Of a DNA stretch of 64,000 bases, positions 43,265 through 51,580 are shown in pieces. The position numbers were made by a program, and so were the translations under genes. Source of the stretch: Bradyrhizobium yuanmingense (GTDB taxonomy: Bacteria; Pseudomonadota; Alphaproteobacteria; Rhizobiales; Xanthobacteraceae); contig NZ_JARFML010000011.1 of NCBI RefSeq assembly GCF_029167105.1, positions 124,001-188,000 of the forward strand, written 5' to 3'. Under the pieces are notes generated by a model. The model was not told the DNA's origin and did not search any database. It saw only the letters and a program-made list of their open reading frames with translations. The first letter of the stretch is position 1, and each line of letters opens with the position of its first letter.

Positions 43265-44320
43265 TCAGGGCTTGAACACGTAGCCCGGCGTGATCGCCGC
43301 CGTCTCCGGGATCGGCGGCAGGTCGGCGAACAGCTCGGGACGTTCCTTCATGACCTTGAGTATGTGCTTCGGCTCGATATGCGCATTGACGTCGAAGGTC
43401 GATTTGAGGATGCCGAGCCGGGTGAGCCGGTCCTGGGCGCTCCACAGCGCGCGGTAGTTGTTCGCCGACAGCCGGCGGTCCGCCTGCTGGATGTTGAACT
43501 GCATCGCGGCCTCCGCGACCTCCTGCTTCAGGCCTGGAATCCAGCGCGTGGCGACTTGTGCCGCCAGCTTCGGGTTCTTGCGCATCCATTGGTCGGCCTC
43601 GGAGACGGCGGCGAGGAATTTCTCGATGGTCTCGCCGTTGGCCTGCACCCATGGGCGCAGCGCGACGTTGAAGCCGATATAGGAAATCACGTCGCCGCCC
43701 CGGATGATCTCGACGGCGCCCGGCACGTCCTTGCCCGCGACGATCGGCCAGGGGTCCCAGCCCGAGAACGCGTCGATGCCCTTGGCCAGCAAGGCGACGG
43801 TCATGTCCGGGGGCGGGGTGTTGACCAATGTTACGTCGTCGGGTTTCAGTCCGGCCTTCTCCAGCGTCGCCAGGATGTAGAGATGGTTGATCGTGCCGAA
43901 CGACGCCGCGATCTTCTTGCCCTTCAACGTCGACAGGTCGCCCTTGACGATGCCCGAGCCTTCGCGCGCGATGATCGCCATCGTGGCATCGGAGCCGGCC
44001 TTGGTGGCGTTGCCGCTGTAATTGCCCAGCGCGACGAGGTCCATGCCGCGCAGCACCGCGCCGATCATGGGCACGCCGACCTGCACGATCTCGCTCTCGC
44101 CGGCCTGCAACGCGTTCAGCGCGTCGACGCCGGTGGCGTAGGGGCGTGCGATCGTGACGTCGAGCCCGTACTTCTCGAAGAAGCCGCGCTCGAGCGCGAT
44201 GGGCAGGCCGATCTGGTCGATGCCGGTGACCATGCCGGCCTTGAGTTTCGTCGGGGTTTGGGCGCTTGCCGGCACCATGCCGGCCAGAAGCGCCAATCCA
44301 AGCAGCAAGAGTCGTTTCAT
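43265..44320 (-). CDS. ABC transporter solute-binding protein (NMT1/SsuA-like)
   Basis: A 351-residue protein with a Sec signal peptide (about residues 1-20, MVPASAQ) and the nitrate/sulfonate/taurine-type periplasmic fold (KAGMVTGIDQIGLPIALERGFF, YATGVDALNALQAGESEIVQVG). It is the last gene of a five-gene minus-strand uptake operon. The ligand is unknown; no desulfonation or thiamine gene is nearby to suggest one. Confidence 0.88.
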   Translation of the reverse strand: MKRLLLLGLALLAGMVPASAQTPTKLKAGMVTGIDQIGLPIALERGFFEKYGLDVTIARPYATGVDALNALQAGESEIVQVGVPMIGAVLRGMDLVALGNYSGNATKAGSDATMAIIAREGSGIVKGDLSTLKGKKIAASFGTINHLYILATLEKAGLKPDDVTLVNTPPPDMTVALLAKGIDAFSGWDPWPIVAGKDVPGAVEIIRGGDVISYIGFNVALRPWVQANGETIEKFLAAVSEADQWMRKNPKLAAQVATRWIPGLKQEVAEAAMQFNIQQADRRLSANNYRALWSAQDRLTRLGILKSTFDVNAHIEPKHILKVMKERPELFADLPPIPETAAITPGYVFKP

Positions 44321-44324
44321 AGTC

Positions 44325-44657
44325 TCAGCCTCCCTCTTTTATCGGCCCCACCGCCGTCACCCAATAAGGCCGGGCCACGGCATTGAGGTCCGTTCTTTTG
44401 ACACCGCGCAATTCGATCGAATGCTCGTCCGTGCCCGAGACGCGTCCGTATTGCTGGAAGGCGAGCACGTGGAAGCGCTCCGGCGTGAACGGCAGCTCGA
44501 TCTGCACATTCACCTTTTCCGACGTGCCCGTGAGCTCCGGCGAGATCTTTCCGGGGGCTGTGATCGTCAGCCAGAGCTGAAACAATGCCCATGCGGCCAC
44601 CGCGCCGATCACGACACGGCTCTTGGGCGAGCGAAGAACGTCTGAGGCGATGCTCAT
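44325..44657 (-). CDS. Small single-span membrane protein in an ABC operon
   Basis: A 110-residue protein with one N-terminal helix (about residues 14-32, VVIGAVAAWALFQLWLTI) and a polar, probably periplasmic C-terminal domain of about 75 residues. Its ATG overlaps the ATPase stop (ATGA), and the solute-binding protein gene follows after four bases, so it is embedded in the operon. I recognise no family; a transporter accessory role is inferred from position only. Confidence 0.75.
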   Translation of the reverse strand: MSIASDVLRSPKSRVVIGAVAAWALFQLWLTITAPGKISPELTGTSEKVNVQIELPFTPERFHVLAFQQYGRVSGTDEHSIELRGVKRTDLNAVARPYWVTAVGPIKEGG

Positions 44658-45412
44658 GCCGCGCGCACCATCTGCAGAACGCGCGCCGAAAGCTGCTTGA
44701 ATTGGTCATCCCTGACGAGATCGTCCCAGACGCGGGGACGCGGAAGGTCGATCGCGACCTGATCGAGTACGCGTCCTTTCGACAGCACGACGACGCGGTT
44801 GGCGAGAAACACCGCTTCCGGAACGTCATGGGTGATGAAGATCACCGTCGGCTTGCGCTCCTGCCAGATGCGGGTCAGTTCCTCCTGGAGCGTCATCCGC
44901 GTCTGCGCGTCGACGCTGGCGAACGGCTCGTCCATCAAGAGGACGTCGGGGTTGTTGGCGAGTGCGCGGACCACGCCGACACGCTGCTGCATGCCCCCGG
45001 AGAGCTCGTTGGGATAGCGGTGCGCCGCATGCGAGAGCCCGGCAAGCGCTAGATATTCATGCGCGATGCGGTCGCGCTCGGCCTTCGGCACGCCGCGCAT
45101 CTTCGGCCCGAAGCCGACATTGTCGAGCACGGTCTTCCAGGGAAACAGCGCGAACGACTGGAACACGACGCCACGCTCGGGGCCGGGCCCGTGCACCGGC
45201 TTGCCGTCGAGCAGGATGTCCCCCTTCGAATAGGGGATGAAGCCGGCGATCATGTTCAGGATCGTCGTCTTGCCGCAGCCGGAGGGGCCGACCACCGAGA
45301 TGAATTCGCCGGGCTCGACGTCGAGCGAGACGTCGTGGACGGCGGTGACATGCGCGCCCGCATAAGGGTCGAAATAGGTCTTGCCGAGATTGCGCAGCGA
45401 GAGCGTCTTCAT
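44654..45412 (-). CDS. ABC transporter ATPase (SsuB/TauB-like)
   Basis: A 252-residue ATPase with Walker A GPSGCGKTT, signature LSGGMQQRVG, Walker B VLLMDEPFASVD and the ITHDVPEAVFLANR H-loop region typical of nitrate/sulfonate/taurine importers. The start at 45412 overlaps the preceding permease stop by four bases. Confidence 0.93.
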   Translation of the reverse strand: MKTLSLRNLGKTYFDPYAGAHVTAVHDVSLDVEPGEFISVVGPSGCGKTTILNMIAGFIPYSKGDILLDGKPVHGPGPERGVVFQSFALFPWKTVLDNVGFGPKMRGVPKAERDRIAHEYLALAGLSHAAHRYPNELSGGMQQRVGVVRALANNPDVLLMDEPFASVDAQTRMTLQEELTRIWQERKPTVIFITHDVPEAVFLANRVVVLSKGRVLDQVAIDLPRPRVWDDLVRDDQFKQLSARVLQMVRAA

Positions 45413-46215
45413 GATGTCACCAATCCCCAACGCTGGCCGGTCGCACGCTCGAGCGGGGCGAGAATCCAGGCGTCCACGATGTACCAGAGCAGTCCGAGAA
45501 TGATCATGCCGAGGATGATCTCGACGGTCGAGCCGGCGCGGCGCGCATCGAACATCATGAAGCCGATCCCTGAGGTGCCGACGATCATCTCGACGGCGAT
45601 CAGCGCGCGCCAGCCGTAACCGAGTCCGTTGCGCAGGCCCGTGATGATGTTGGGCAGCGCTCCCGGCAGCGTCACCTCCCAGAGCACGCGCGCCCGCGAA
45701 GCCCCGAGGCTCAAGGCGGCGCGCGACAGATCGCGCGGCACCGATTCGACGCCGAGCACGGTGTTGAGCACGACGGGGAACAGCACGGTGTAGACGATGA
45801 CGAAGGTCATCGTCGTCAGACCGAAGCCGAACCAGATCAGAAGGATCGGCAGCCAGGCGATGTCGCCGATGGCCTGAAAGAACAGCAGCACCGGCCAGCA
45901 GATGCGATGCGCCCAGCGGCTGGTGCCGATCAGGATGCCCAAGGGTATGCCGAGCGCCATGCCGACCGCGGCGCCGGTCGCGAGCCGGATCAGGCTGTCC
46001 TGGAGATAGTCGGGCAGGATGCCCTTGTAGGTCAGCGTGAAGAATGCGCGGATGACGTCGGCCGGGCCGGGGAAGAACGCGCGTGGAAACAGCCCGGCCT
46101 CGCTGACCGCGGTCCACAGCGCCAGCACCGGGATGAAGGGAATGATCGCGGCGATGCCCGGCCAGCGCCGGGTCAGGCGGGCATAGCCGGCCCAGATTTG
46201 CAGCAGGACGTTCAT
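45409..46215 (-). CDS. ABC transporter permease, second of two
   Basis: A 268-residue BPD-type permease with about six helices and the contact loop LSRAALSLGASRARVLWEVTLPGALPNI (shown across two adjacent stretches in the protein). It is clearly paralogous to the permease encoded next upstream (shared PGALPNI-TG-R-GLG--WR-LIA-EMI pattern). The start at 46215 overlaps that gene's stop. The pair suggests a heterodimeric membrane domain. Confidence 0.9.
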   Translation of the reverse strand: MNVLLQIWAGYARLTRRWPGIAAIIPFIPVLALWTAVSEAGLFPRAFFPGPADVIRAFFTLTYKGILPDYLQDSLIRLATGAAVGMALGIPLGILIGTSRWAHRICWPVLLFFQAIGDIAWLPILLIWFGFGLTTMTFVIVYTVLFPVVLNTVLGVESVPRDLSRAALSLGASRARVLWEVTLPGALPNIITGLRNGLGYGWRALIAVEMIVGTSGIGFMMFDARRAGSTVEIILGMIILGLLWYIVDAWILAPLERATGQRWGLVTS

Positions 46216-47033
46216 GCGCGCCTCACCATGCCCCAGCGCTCGATGGTCGCGCGCTCCAGCGGGACCAGCAACAGACGGTCGATCAGAAGCCAGAGCACGC
46301 CGATCACGATCATGCCGAACACGATCACCTCGGTGCGGTAGAAATCGCGCGCGACGAACAGCATGTAGCCGAGCCCGACATTGGTCGCGATCATCTCCGC
46401 GGCGATCAGGCCGCGCCAGGCAAAGCCCAGGCCGGTGCGAATGCCCGTGACGATATTGGGCAGGGCGCCCGGCAGCAGCACTTCGGTCAGCAGCGCCCAG
46501 CGGCCGGCGCCGAGCGAGGCGGCAGCGTTGCGCAGCGTGTGCGGGATGGTCCTGACGCCGAGAAGCGTGTTGTAGGCGACGACGAAGAACACGGCGTTGA
46601 AGATCACGAAGACGATCGCGCCGAAACCGTAACCGAACCACAGCGTCGCGATGGGGATCCAGGCAATGCCGGCGAGCACCGAGAAGAACCGGAACAGCGG
46701 CGTGAGAAAGGCCGCGACGGTCGGGCTGACGCCCATGGCGATGCCGAGCGGCACCGCGGTGGCAATGCCGATCAGTGTGCCCAGGCCGACGCGCAAGAGG
46801 CTGGCGCCGACATGGGCGAACAACGTGCCGTCGCGAATCGAGTCAAGCGCGGCGCTGCCGACCGCGCCGACCGAGGGAAACACGCGCGGATTGACGTTGA
46901 ACAGCGGGATCACGGCAGCCCATACCGCGACCAGCGCAAGCAGCGGCGCGACGAACATTGCAGCGCCGGCCAGCGAGTTGACGCTGCGGATCAGCCGCGA
47001 CGATCGGCCTTTCAGACTGCCGGTCACCTGCAT
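46212..47033 (-). CDS. ABC transporter permease, first of two
   Basis: A 273-residue BPD-type permease beginning with a short Arg-rich stretch, then a helix (LAGAAMFVAPLLALVAVWAAV) and five more helices. The contact loop includes NAAASLGAGRWALLTEVLLPG. It is the first gene of the five-gene minus-strand operon. Its substrate is unknown. Confidence 0.9.
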   Translation of the reverse strand: MQVTGSLKGRSSRLIRSVNSLAGAAMFVAPLLALVAVWAAVIPLFNVNPRVFPSVGAVGSAALDSIRDGTLFAHVGASLLRVGLGTLIGIATAVPLGIAMGVSPTVAAFLTPLFRFFSVLAGIAWIPIATLWFGYGFGAIVFVIFNAVFFVVAYNTLLGVRTIPHTLRNAAASLGAGRWALLTEVLLPGALPNIVTGIRTGLGFAWRGLIAAEMIATNVGLGYMLFVARDFYRTEVIVFGMIVIGVLWLLIDRLLLVPLERATIERWGMVRRA

Positions 47034-47185
47034 TCGACCTCCCTGACGCTCAGCTATGCCTGTACCGGCATTTCCCGCTGATCATTGCCGGTATCGTAGC
47101 CGCGTCTCGCGCAATCGCATATCTGTATCGGTTGCGACCCTCCTCGCGATCCGCGCGGAACGCGGATCCGGGCTGGGCCCTCAAG

Positions 47186-48064
47186 TCACGGTGCATGGCG
47201 CTTTCTCTTGCGGTTTAGGCTCGGCTTCCCGACGGCGCGCAGGGTCGATCCGTCCGCTTTGCGAGCCGCTGCGGCGATAATCGTCTTTCGGTTCGACAGC
47301 TTCGATCGGGTGTAGCCCAGCAGCCGTTCCATCGCGGCGCGCGCCTTCTCCGGGTTGCCGCTCTCGATGGCCCGCGCCGCTGTTACGTGGTTCGGCAGAT
47401 TGTCCTTGAACCAGCCGCCGGGGCCGCCGACGGCAACGGTGAAGACGGTGCCTAGAATGGTGTCGATCGCGCCGCGAAAGCCCTGGAGGACCGGATTGTG
47501 GGTCGCGTCCAGGATGGCGAGATGGAAAGCCTTGTCGGCAGCAAGGGCGCTGGCCTGGTCCTTTGCAGTCTGCATCGCCGCCAGGGCCGTGTCGATCCGC
47601 CAGCGGTCGTTCCTGGTTGCACGTTCGGCCGCAAGCGCTGCGGCAGCGGGCTCGATGATCGAGCGCACCTCCTGGATTGCCAGCAGAAGGTCCCGATCCG
47701 GCTCGTCCTGGCCGACCAGCCAGCTCAGCACGTCGCGGTCGAGCAGACTCCATTCGTGGCGCGGCAGCACGTGCGTGCCGTGGCGCGGCCGCACGCTGAC
47801 GAGACCTTTTGCGGCGAGCGTCTTGATGGCTTCGCGCACCACGCCGCGCCCGACTCCGAAGCGGGTTTCGAGCTCAGGCTCCGGCGGCAAGGCTGTCCCG
47901 ACCGGAATGAGATCCTGCGCGATCTCGCGGCCGAGCGTCGTCAGCACGGCGCGAATGCGGCCGGGCTTGATCGGCTTGTCGACGGGGCTCGGGCGCGGTC
48001 TTGCCACTCGTACGTTTCTCCCGTCCGGCCTGTCGCGGCTGGTTCGTTTGTCTTTGGCGGCCAC
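47186..48064 (-). CDS. GntR-family (FadR subfamily) regulator
   Basis: A 292-residue regulator. A basic N-terminal tail of about 35 residues precedes a winged HTH (GTALPPEPELETRFGVGRGV then VREAIKTLAAKGLV) and a C-terminal FCD all-helical ligand domain with metal-binding histidines (DKAFHLAILDATHN, NHVTAARAI). The start is a GTG at 48064. It is divergent from a TRAP transporter operon and has a palindrome matching GntR operators 23 bases upstream, so it probably represses that operon and itself. Confidence 0.9.
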   Translation of the reverse strand: MAAKDKRTSRDRPDGRNVRVARPRPSPVDKPIKPGRIRAVLTTLGREIAQDLIPVGTALPPEPELETRFGVGRGVVREAIKTLAAKGLVSVRPRHGTHVLPRHEWSLLDRDVLSWLVGQDEPDRDLLLAIQEVRSIIEPAAAALAAERATRNDRWRIDTALAAMQTAKDQASALAADKAFHLAILDATHNPVLQGFRGAIDTILGTVFTVAVGGPGGWFKDNLPNHVTAARAIESGNPEKARAAMERLLGYTRSKLSNRKTIIAAAARKADGSTLRAVGKPSLNRKRKRHAP

Positions 48065-48618
48065 GCCCCGGCAGCTGCAATCATCGGATGTTTAACATCG
48101 GATGAATGGATGAGGGCAAGCGCAATTGTCGCAGCACACCCCGTGTTGCGCTGCGATATGCGCTGGACCGCGCATCAAAGCGTCTCCTCCAGCGCGCAGG
48201 TCACGTGCAGACGACGCCGCGCGGCAGGGGCAAGCCCCCCTGGTCCGCTGCACCTCGGCATCGACCGCCATGCGCATGCTACGTACGTTTCCAGCACACG
48301 GCGCATCGCCTCGCTGCGATCCTGACGCTAGTTGTAATAGGCAAGCCCCCAGCGAAAACGATCAGCGGCAGCGTCGTTTCGGCCCCCGCCAGCGCACCCC
48401 TGATCGCCGGAGACCTCGCGCCTCCGCCGCGCACCGGATTGGCGAGTTGCAGTGCAGCAGGCGTTTACGTGCAGTCCTGCGACGAAGGGGTTGCTCCAGC
48501 GCACGCGAAATGACTTCCGTCCCGCCGAGGTTTTTCATACGCTTGCCTCTCGCAAGCCGCATAACGGCTGCGCTCACGGCCCGGCGACAGGGCCGGAGCA
48601 TCAAAGGGAGGGGAGACG
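48065..48618. other. 554-base divergent intergenic region
   Basis: Between the FadR-type regulator and the TRAP solute-binding gene I see one operator-like palindrome (48087-48099), a direct repeat of CATCGGATG around it (48083 and 48096), and no convincing gene. The rest shows no clear promoter or stem-loop. It is long enough to hold both divergent promoters. Confidence 0.5.
48087..48099. promoter_or_regulatory. Candidate GntR/FadR operator
   Basis: GATGTT-T-AACATC is a perfect inverted repeat whose core TGTTTAACA fits the T-GT-(N)-AC-A pattern of FadR-type operators. It lies 23 bases upstream of the regulator's own start codon, a good place for autorepression. Confidence 0.5.
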
Positions 48619-49617
48619 ATGAGGCGAAGGTCATTTCTCGCAGGTGTCGGTGCAACCACTGCGGCAGCTGCCATCGGCATGCCGTCGATCCTGAGGGCGC
48701 AAGCCCCGATCACGCTGAACGGTGCCGTGCAGTTCAACGACGACCATGCCTTCAACCGGGCCCTGCTGCGGTTTGAGGAGCTGGTGAAGAAATATTACGG
48801 CAAGCCCGTCAACTTCACCCTGCACAGGAACTCCTCGCTCGGCCTCGAGAAGCAGTATTTCGAGTACATGTCGCAGGGCAAGGCAGTCGATTACGGCATC
48901 GTCTCGCCGGCTCACATGTCGACCTTCGCCAAGGCCGCTCCGTTCATCGATGCGCCCTTCGTGTTCAAGGGCATCGAGCACATGAACAAGGTGGTCGAAG
49001 CCAATATCCTGGCGCCGGTCGCCGACGAGGTCGCCGCCAAGGCGGACGTGGTTCTGATCGGTTATGCCGGCGGCGGCATCCGCAATATCTTCGCCAACAA
49101 GCCGCTCAAGAACCTCGCCGACCTCAAGGGCCTCAAGGTGCGCGTGCAGGGCGCGCCGATCTGGTCGAAGACCTTTGCGGCCGTCGGCATGAGCCCCACC
49201 GTGATCGCCTACAACGAAGTCTACAACGCGATCCAGAACGGGGTGATATCAGCCGGCGAGAACGAGGCAGCCGGCGTCGAGGCGATGAAGTTCTACGAAG
49301 TGGCGCCGCATCTCAACCTGACCCAGCACGCCGTGTCGATTCGGCCGATCTGCTTCTCCGTTAAGACGCTGAAGACCCTGCCGAAGGATCTGCAGGACGC
49401 GATCATGAAGGCGGGCAAGGAGGCCGGCGATTACGGCCGTCAGCTCGAGTCGAGCGAAGAGGTCGTCAAGCTCGACACGCTGGAGAAAGCCGGCAAGCTC
49501 AAGCGCGTTCCTTTCGAGGAGCGGGATGCCATGAAGAAGCTCGCCGACCCCGTGATGGCCACCTACGCCAAGGAGATCGGCGCGGAGGGCATTTTCGAGA
49601 AGATCAACGTCGTCTGA
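48619..49617 (+). CDS. TRAP transporter solute-binding protein (DctP family)
   Basis: A 332-residue protein with a twin-arginine-like signal (MRRRSFLAGVGATTAAAAIG, cleaved near LRAQA). The DctP-family fold follows, with the conserved region LADLKGLKVRVQGAPIWSKT holding the arginine that binds the carboxylate of the ligand. It binds an organic acid in the periplasm for the TRAP permease encoded next. GGAGGGGAGACG lies before the ATG. It is the first gene of the operon. Confidence 0.9.
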   Translation: MRRRSFLAGVGATTAAAAIGMPSILRAQAPITLNGAVQFNDDHAFNRALLRFEELVKKYYGKPVNFTLHRNSSLGLEKQYFEYMSQGKAVDYGIVSPAHMSTFAKAAPFIDAPFVFKGIEHMNKVVEANILAPVADEVAAKADVVLIGYAGGGIRNIFANKPLKNLADLKGLKVRVQGAPIWSKTFAAVGMSPTVIAYNEVYNAIQNGVISAGENEAAGVEAMKFYEVAPHLNLTQHAVSIRPICFSVKTLKTLPKDLQDAIMKAGKEAGDYGRQLESSEEVVKLDTLEKAGKLKRVPFEERDAMKKLADPVMATYAKEIGAEGIFEKINVV

Positions 49618-49641
49618 GGCCGCCCCGTCCGCCGACAGCAT

Positions 49642-49669
49642 TCCGGGCAGGCCCCGCTTCCTGCCCGGA
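49642..49669 (+). terminator. Stem-loop between TRAP binding-protein and permease genes
   Basis: TCCGGGCAGG and CCTGCCCGGA form a perfect ten-bp stem with an eight-base loop, 25 bases after the binding-protein stop. Without a T tract it is more likely an RNA-stabilising or partial-termination element that lets the binding protein be made in excess of the permease. Confidence 0.55.
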
Positions 49670-49699
49670 CATGGCGGATGAGCGCCGTACGGAGCTCCA

Positions 49700-50215
49700 A
49701 TGTCCGAAATGCACGTCCCGTCCACACCGTCGCTGTGGCGTCGCGTCACCGCGGCCTATGCGAAATTGTTGGAATTCCTGCTTGCCGCCTGCGTCGGCAT
49801 CCTGGTCATCCCCGTCACATTGCAGATCGTCTCGCGCTACACGCCGTTCATTCCCTCCTACATCTGGACCGAGGAGATGGCGCGATTCCTGTTCATCTGG
49901 ACGATCATGATCGGCGCCATGGTGGGTATCCGCGAGGCTCAGCATTTCGAGGTCGACGTCTGGCCCGATTTGTCGCGGCGGTCGGAGGCTGCGGTGCGGA
50001 TCATCGCGCGGCTCGGCGTGCTGGCACTGGCCCTCGTGTTCGTGTCGGCCGGAATCGAATTCACACGCTTCGCCTGGAACAGGACGTCGGAGCTGGCCGA
50101 TCTGCCGCTCTGGCTGATCCACGTCGCCTGGCCGGTGGCAGGCGTGACCTGGATCGTGTTTGCGGGCGAACAGATCCTTGATGAAATGCGCGTTCTGGTC
50201 GGGGCACAGAGATGA
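49700..50215 (+). CDS. TRAP transporter small permease (DctQ)
   Basis: A 171-residue protein with four membrane helices; TEEMARFLFIWTIMIGAMVGIREAQHFEVD is the DctQ signature region. It bridges the large permease and the binding protein. GGAG lies before the ATG, and its stop overlaps the next start by four bases (ATGA). Confidence 0.92.
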   Translation: MSEMHVPSTPSLWRRVTAAYAKLLEFLLAACVGILVIPVTLQIVSRYTPFIPSYIWTEEMARFLFIWTIMIGAMVGIREAQHFEVDVWPDLSRRSEAAVRIIARLGVLALALVFVSAGIEFTRFAWNRTSELADLPLWLIHVAWPVAGVTWIVFAGEQILDEMRVLVGAQR

Positions 50216-51531
50216 GCGGCAGCGTACTTTCTGCCGGACAGGCCGCCATGGTGCTGTTCGGGGTTTTCATCGGCCTGCTGATCGTTCGCGTGCCGGTTGC
50301 CTTCGCGCTCGGCCTTGCCTGCGTGCCGATCCTGCTGATCGAGCCGCGCCTGTCGCTGATGACGCTCGCGCAGGAAACCTTCAACGCCTACAATTCCTTC
50401 ATCCTGCTCGCGGTGCCGTTCTTCCTCTTGACGGCGAACCTGATGAGCATCGGTGGCATCACCGATCGCCTGGTGGCGCTGTCGCGCTCGATGGTCGGGC
50501 ACTGGCCGGGGTCGCTGGCGCAGATCAACGTCGTGCTGTCGCTGTTCTTTGCCGGCATCTCCGGCTCCTCCACTGCGGATGCGGCGAGCCAATCGAAGAT
50601 CTTCATCGATGCGCAGACCAAGGAGGGCTACGATCTCTCGTTCTCCATTGCCATCACGGCGGCCTCCGCGGTTCTTGCGGTCGTCATTCCGCCCTCGATC
50701 CTGATGATCGTGTGGGGCGGGCTGATCTCGACCTCGATCGCAGCGATGTATCTGGCCGGTATCGTGCCCGGGCTGCTGATCGCGGGCGCGCAGATGGCGA
50801 CGGTGCACGTCTATGCGGTGCGCCGCGGCTACCCGACCTATCCGAAGTCGACCTGGGTCGACATGCGATGCGCCATCTGGCGGTCGATACCGGCGCTGAT
50901 GACGCCGTTCATCATCGTCGGCGGCATTCTGCTCGGCTGGTTCACCGCGACGGAATCCGCCTGCGTTGCCGTGCTCTATTCCGTCGTGCTCTCGGCGTTC
51001 TTCTACCGCGAGACGGGAATCCGTGAATTGTACAGAGCCTTGCTCGACACTGGGCGCCTCGCCGGCGTGGCGCTGTTCTGCGTCGGCACCGCCAGTGCGT
51101 TCGGCTGGCTGCTGGCCTATTACAAGATCCCGCAAGAACTGCTGGCGAACGTTTCGACATGGGGCATGGGTGCCGTCGCGGCCGGCTTCTTCATCGCCTT
51201 CTGCTTTCTGGTGGTGGGCTGCTTTCTCGACGCCATCCCCGCGATCATCATCGTCGGCACCGTGCTGGAGCCGCTCGCCAGGTCCGTCGATCTGCATCCG
51301 GTCCAGTTCGCGATCATCTCCATCGTCTCGCTGGCCTTCGGGCTGGTGACGCCGCCCTACGGCCTCTGTCTGATGATCGCCTGTTCGATCGCGGGCGTGC
51401 GGCTGCGCTATGCCCTGAAGGACACGCTGATCATGCTGATCCCAATGCTGCTCGTGCTGGCGGCCGTGATCATTTGGCCCAGCGTGTCGCTGTTCCTGCC
51501 GCGCCTGATCGTGCCGGAAATGCTCAAGTGA
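50212..51531 (+). CDS. TRAP transporter large permease (DctM)
   Basis: A 439-residue membrane protein with about 12-13 helices. FFAGISGSSTADAASQSKIF is the conserved ion/substrate loop, and the mirrored AFGLVTPPYGLCLMIACSIAG the second. It uses the Na+ or H+ gradient to import the organic acid. It is the last gene of the TRAP operon and is followed by a strong stem-loop. Confidence 0.93.
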   Translation: MSGSVLSAGQAAMVLFGVFIGLLIVRVPVAFALGLACVPILLIEPRLSLMTLAQETFNAYNSFILLAVPFFLLTANLMSIGGITDRLVALSRSMVGHWPGSLAQINVVLSLFFAGISGSSTADAASQSKIFIDAQTKEGYDLSFSIAITAASAVLAVVIPPSILMIVWGGLISTSIAAMYLAGIVPGLLIAGAQMATVHVYAVRRGYPTYPKSTWVDMRCAIWRSIPALMTPFIIVGGILLGWFTATESACVAVLYSVVLSAFFYRETGIRELYRALLDTGRLAGVALFCVGTASAFGWLLAYYKIPQELLANVSTWGMGAVAAGFFIAFCFLVVGCFLDAIPAIIIVGTVLEPLARSVDLHPVQFAIISIVSLAFGLVTPPYGLCLMIACSIAGVRLRYALKDTLIMLIPMLLVLAAVIIWPSVSLFLPRLIVPEMLK

Positions 51532-51542
51532 GCGCGATGCGT

Positions 51543-51569
51543 GATCCCGCGGCCGGCGGCCGCGGGATC
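51543..51569. terminator. Bidirectional stem-loop between convergent genes
   Basis: GATCCCGCGGCC and GGCCGCGGGATC make a perfect 12-bp stem with a three-base spacer, 12 bases past the TRAP permease stop and 12 bases before the stop of the convergent serine hydrolase. Confidence 0.65.
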
Positions 51570-51580
51570 GTCGCGGTCGG

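Noticed and set aside
48106..48513. A 135-codon plus-strand frame in the gap before the TRAP operon
   Set aside because: Pro/Arg-rich composition with no family resemblance; it lies in a divergent promoter region.
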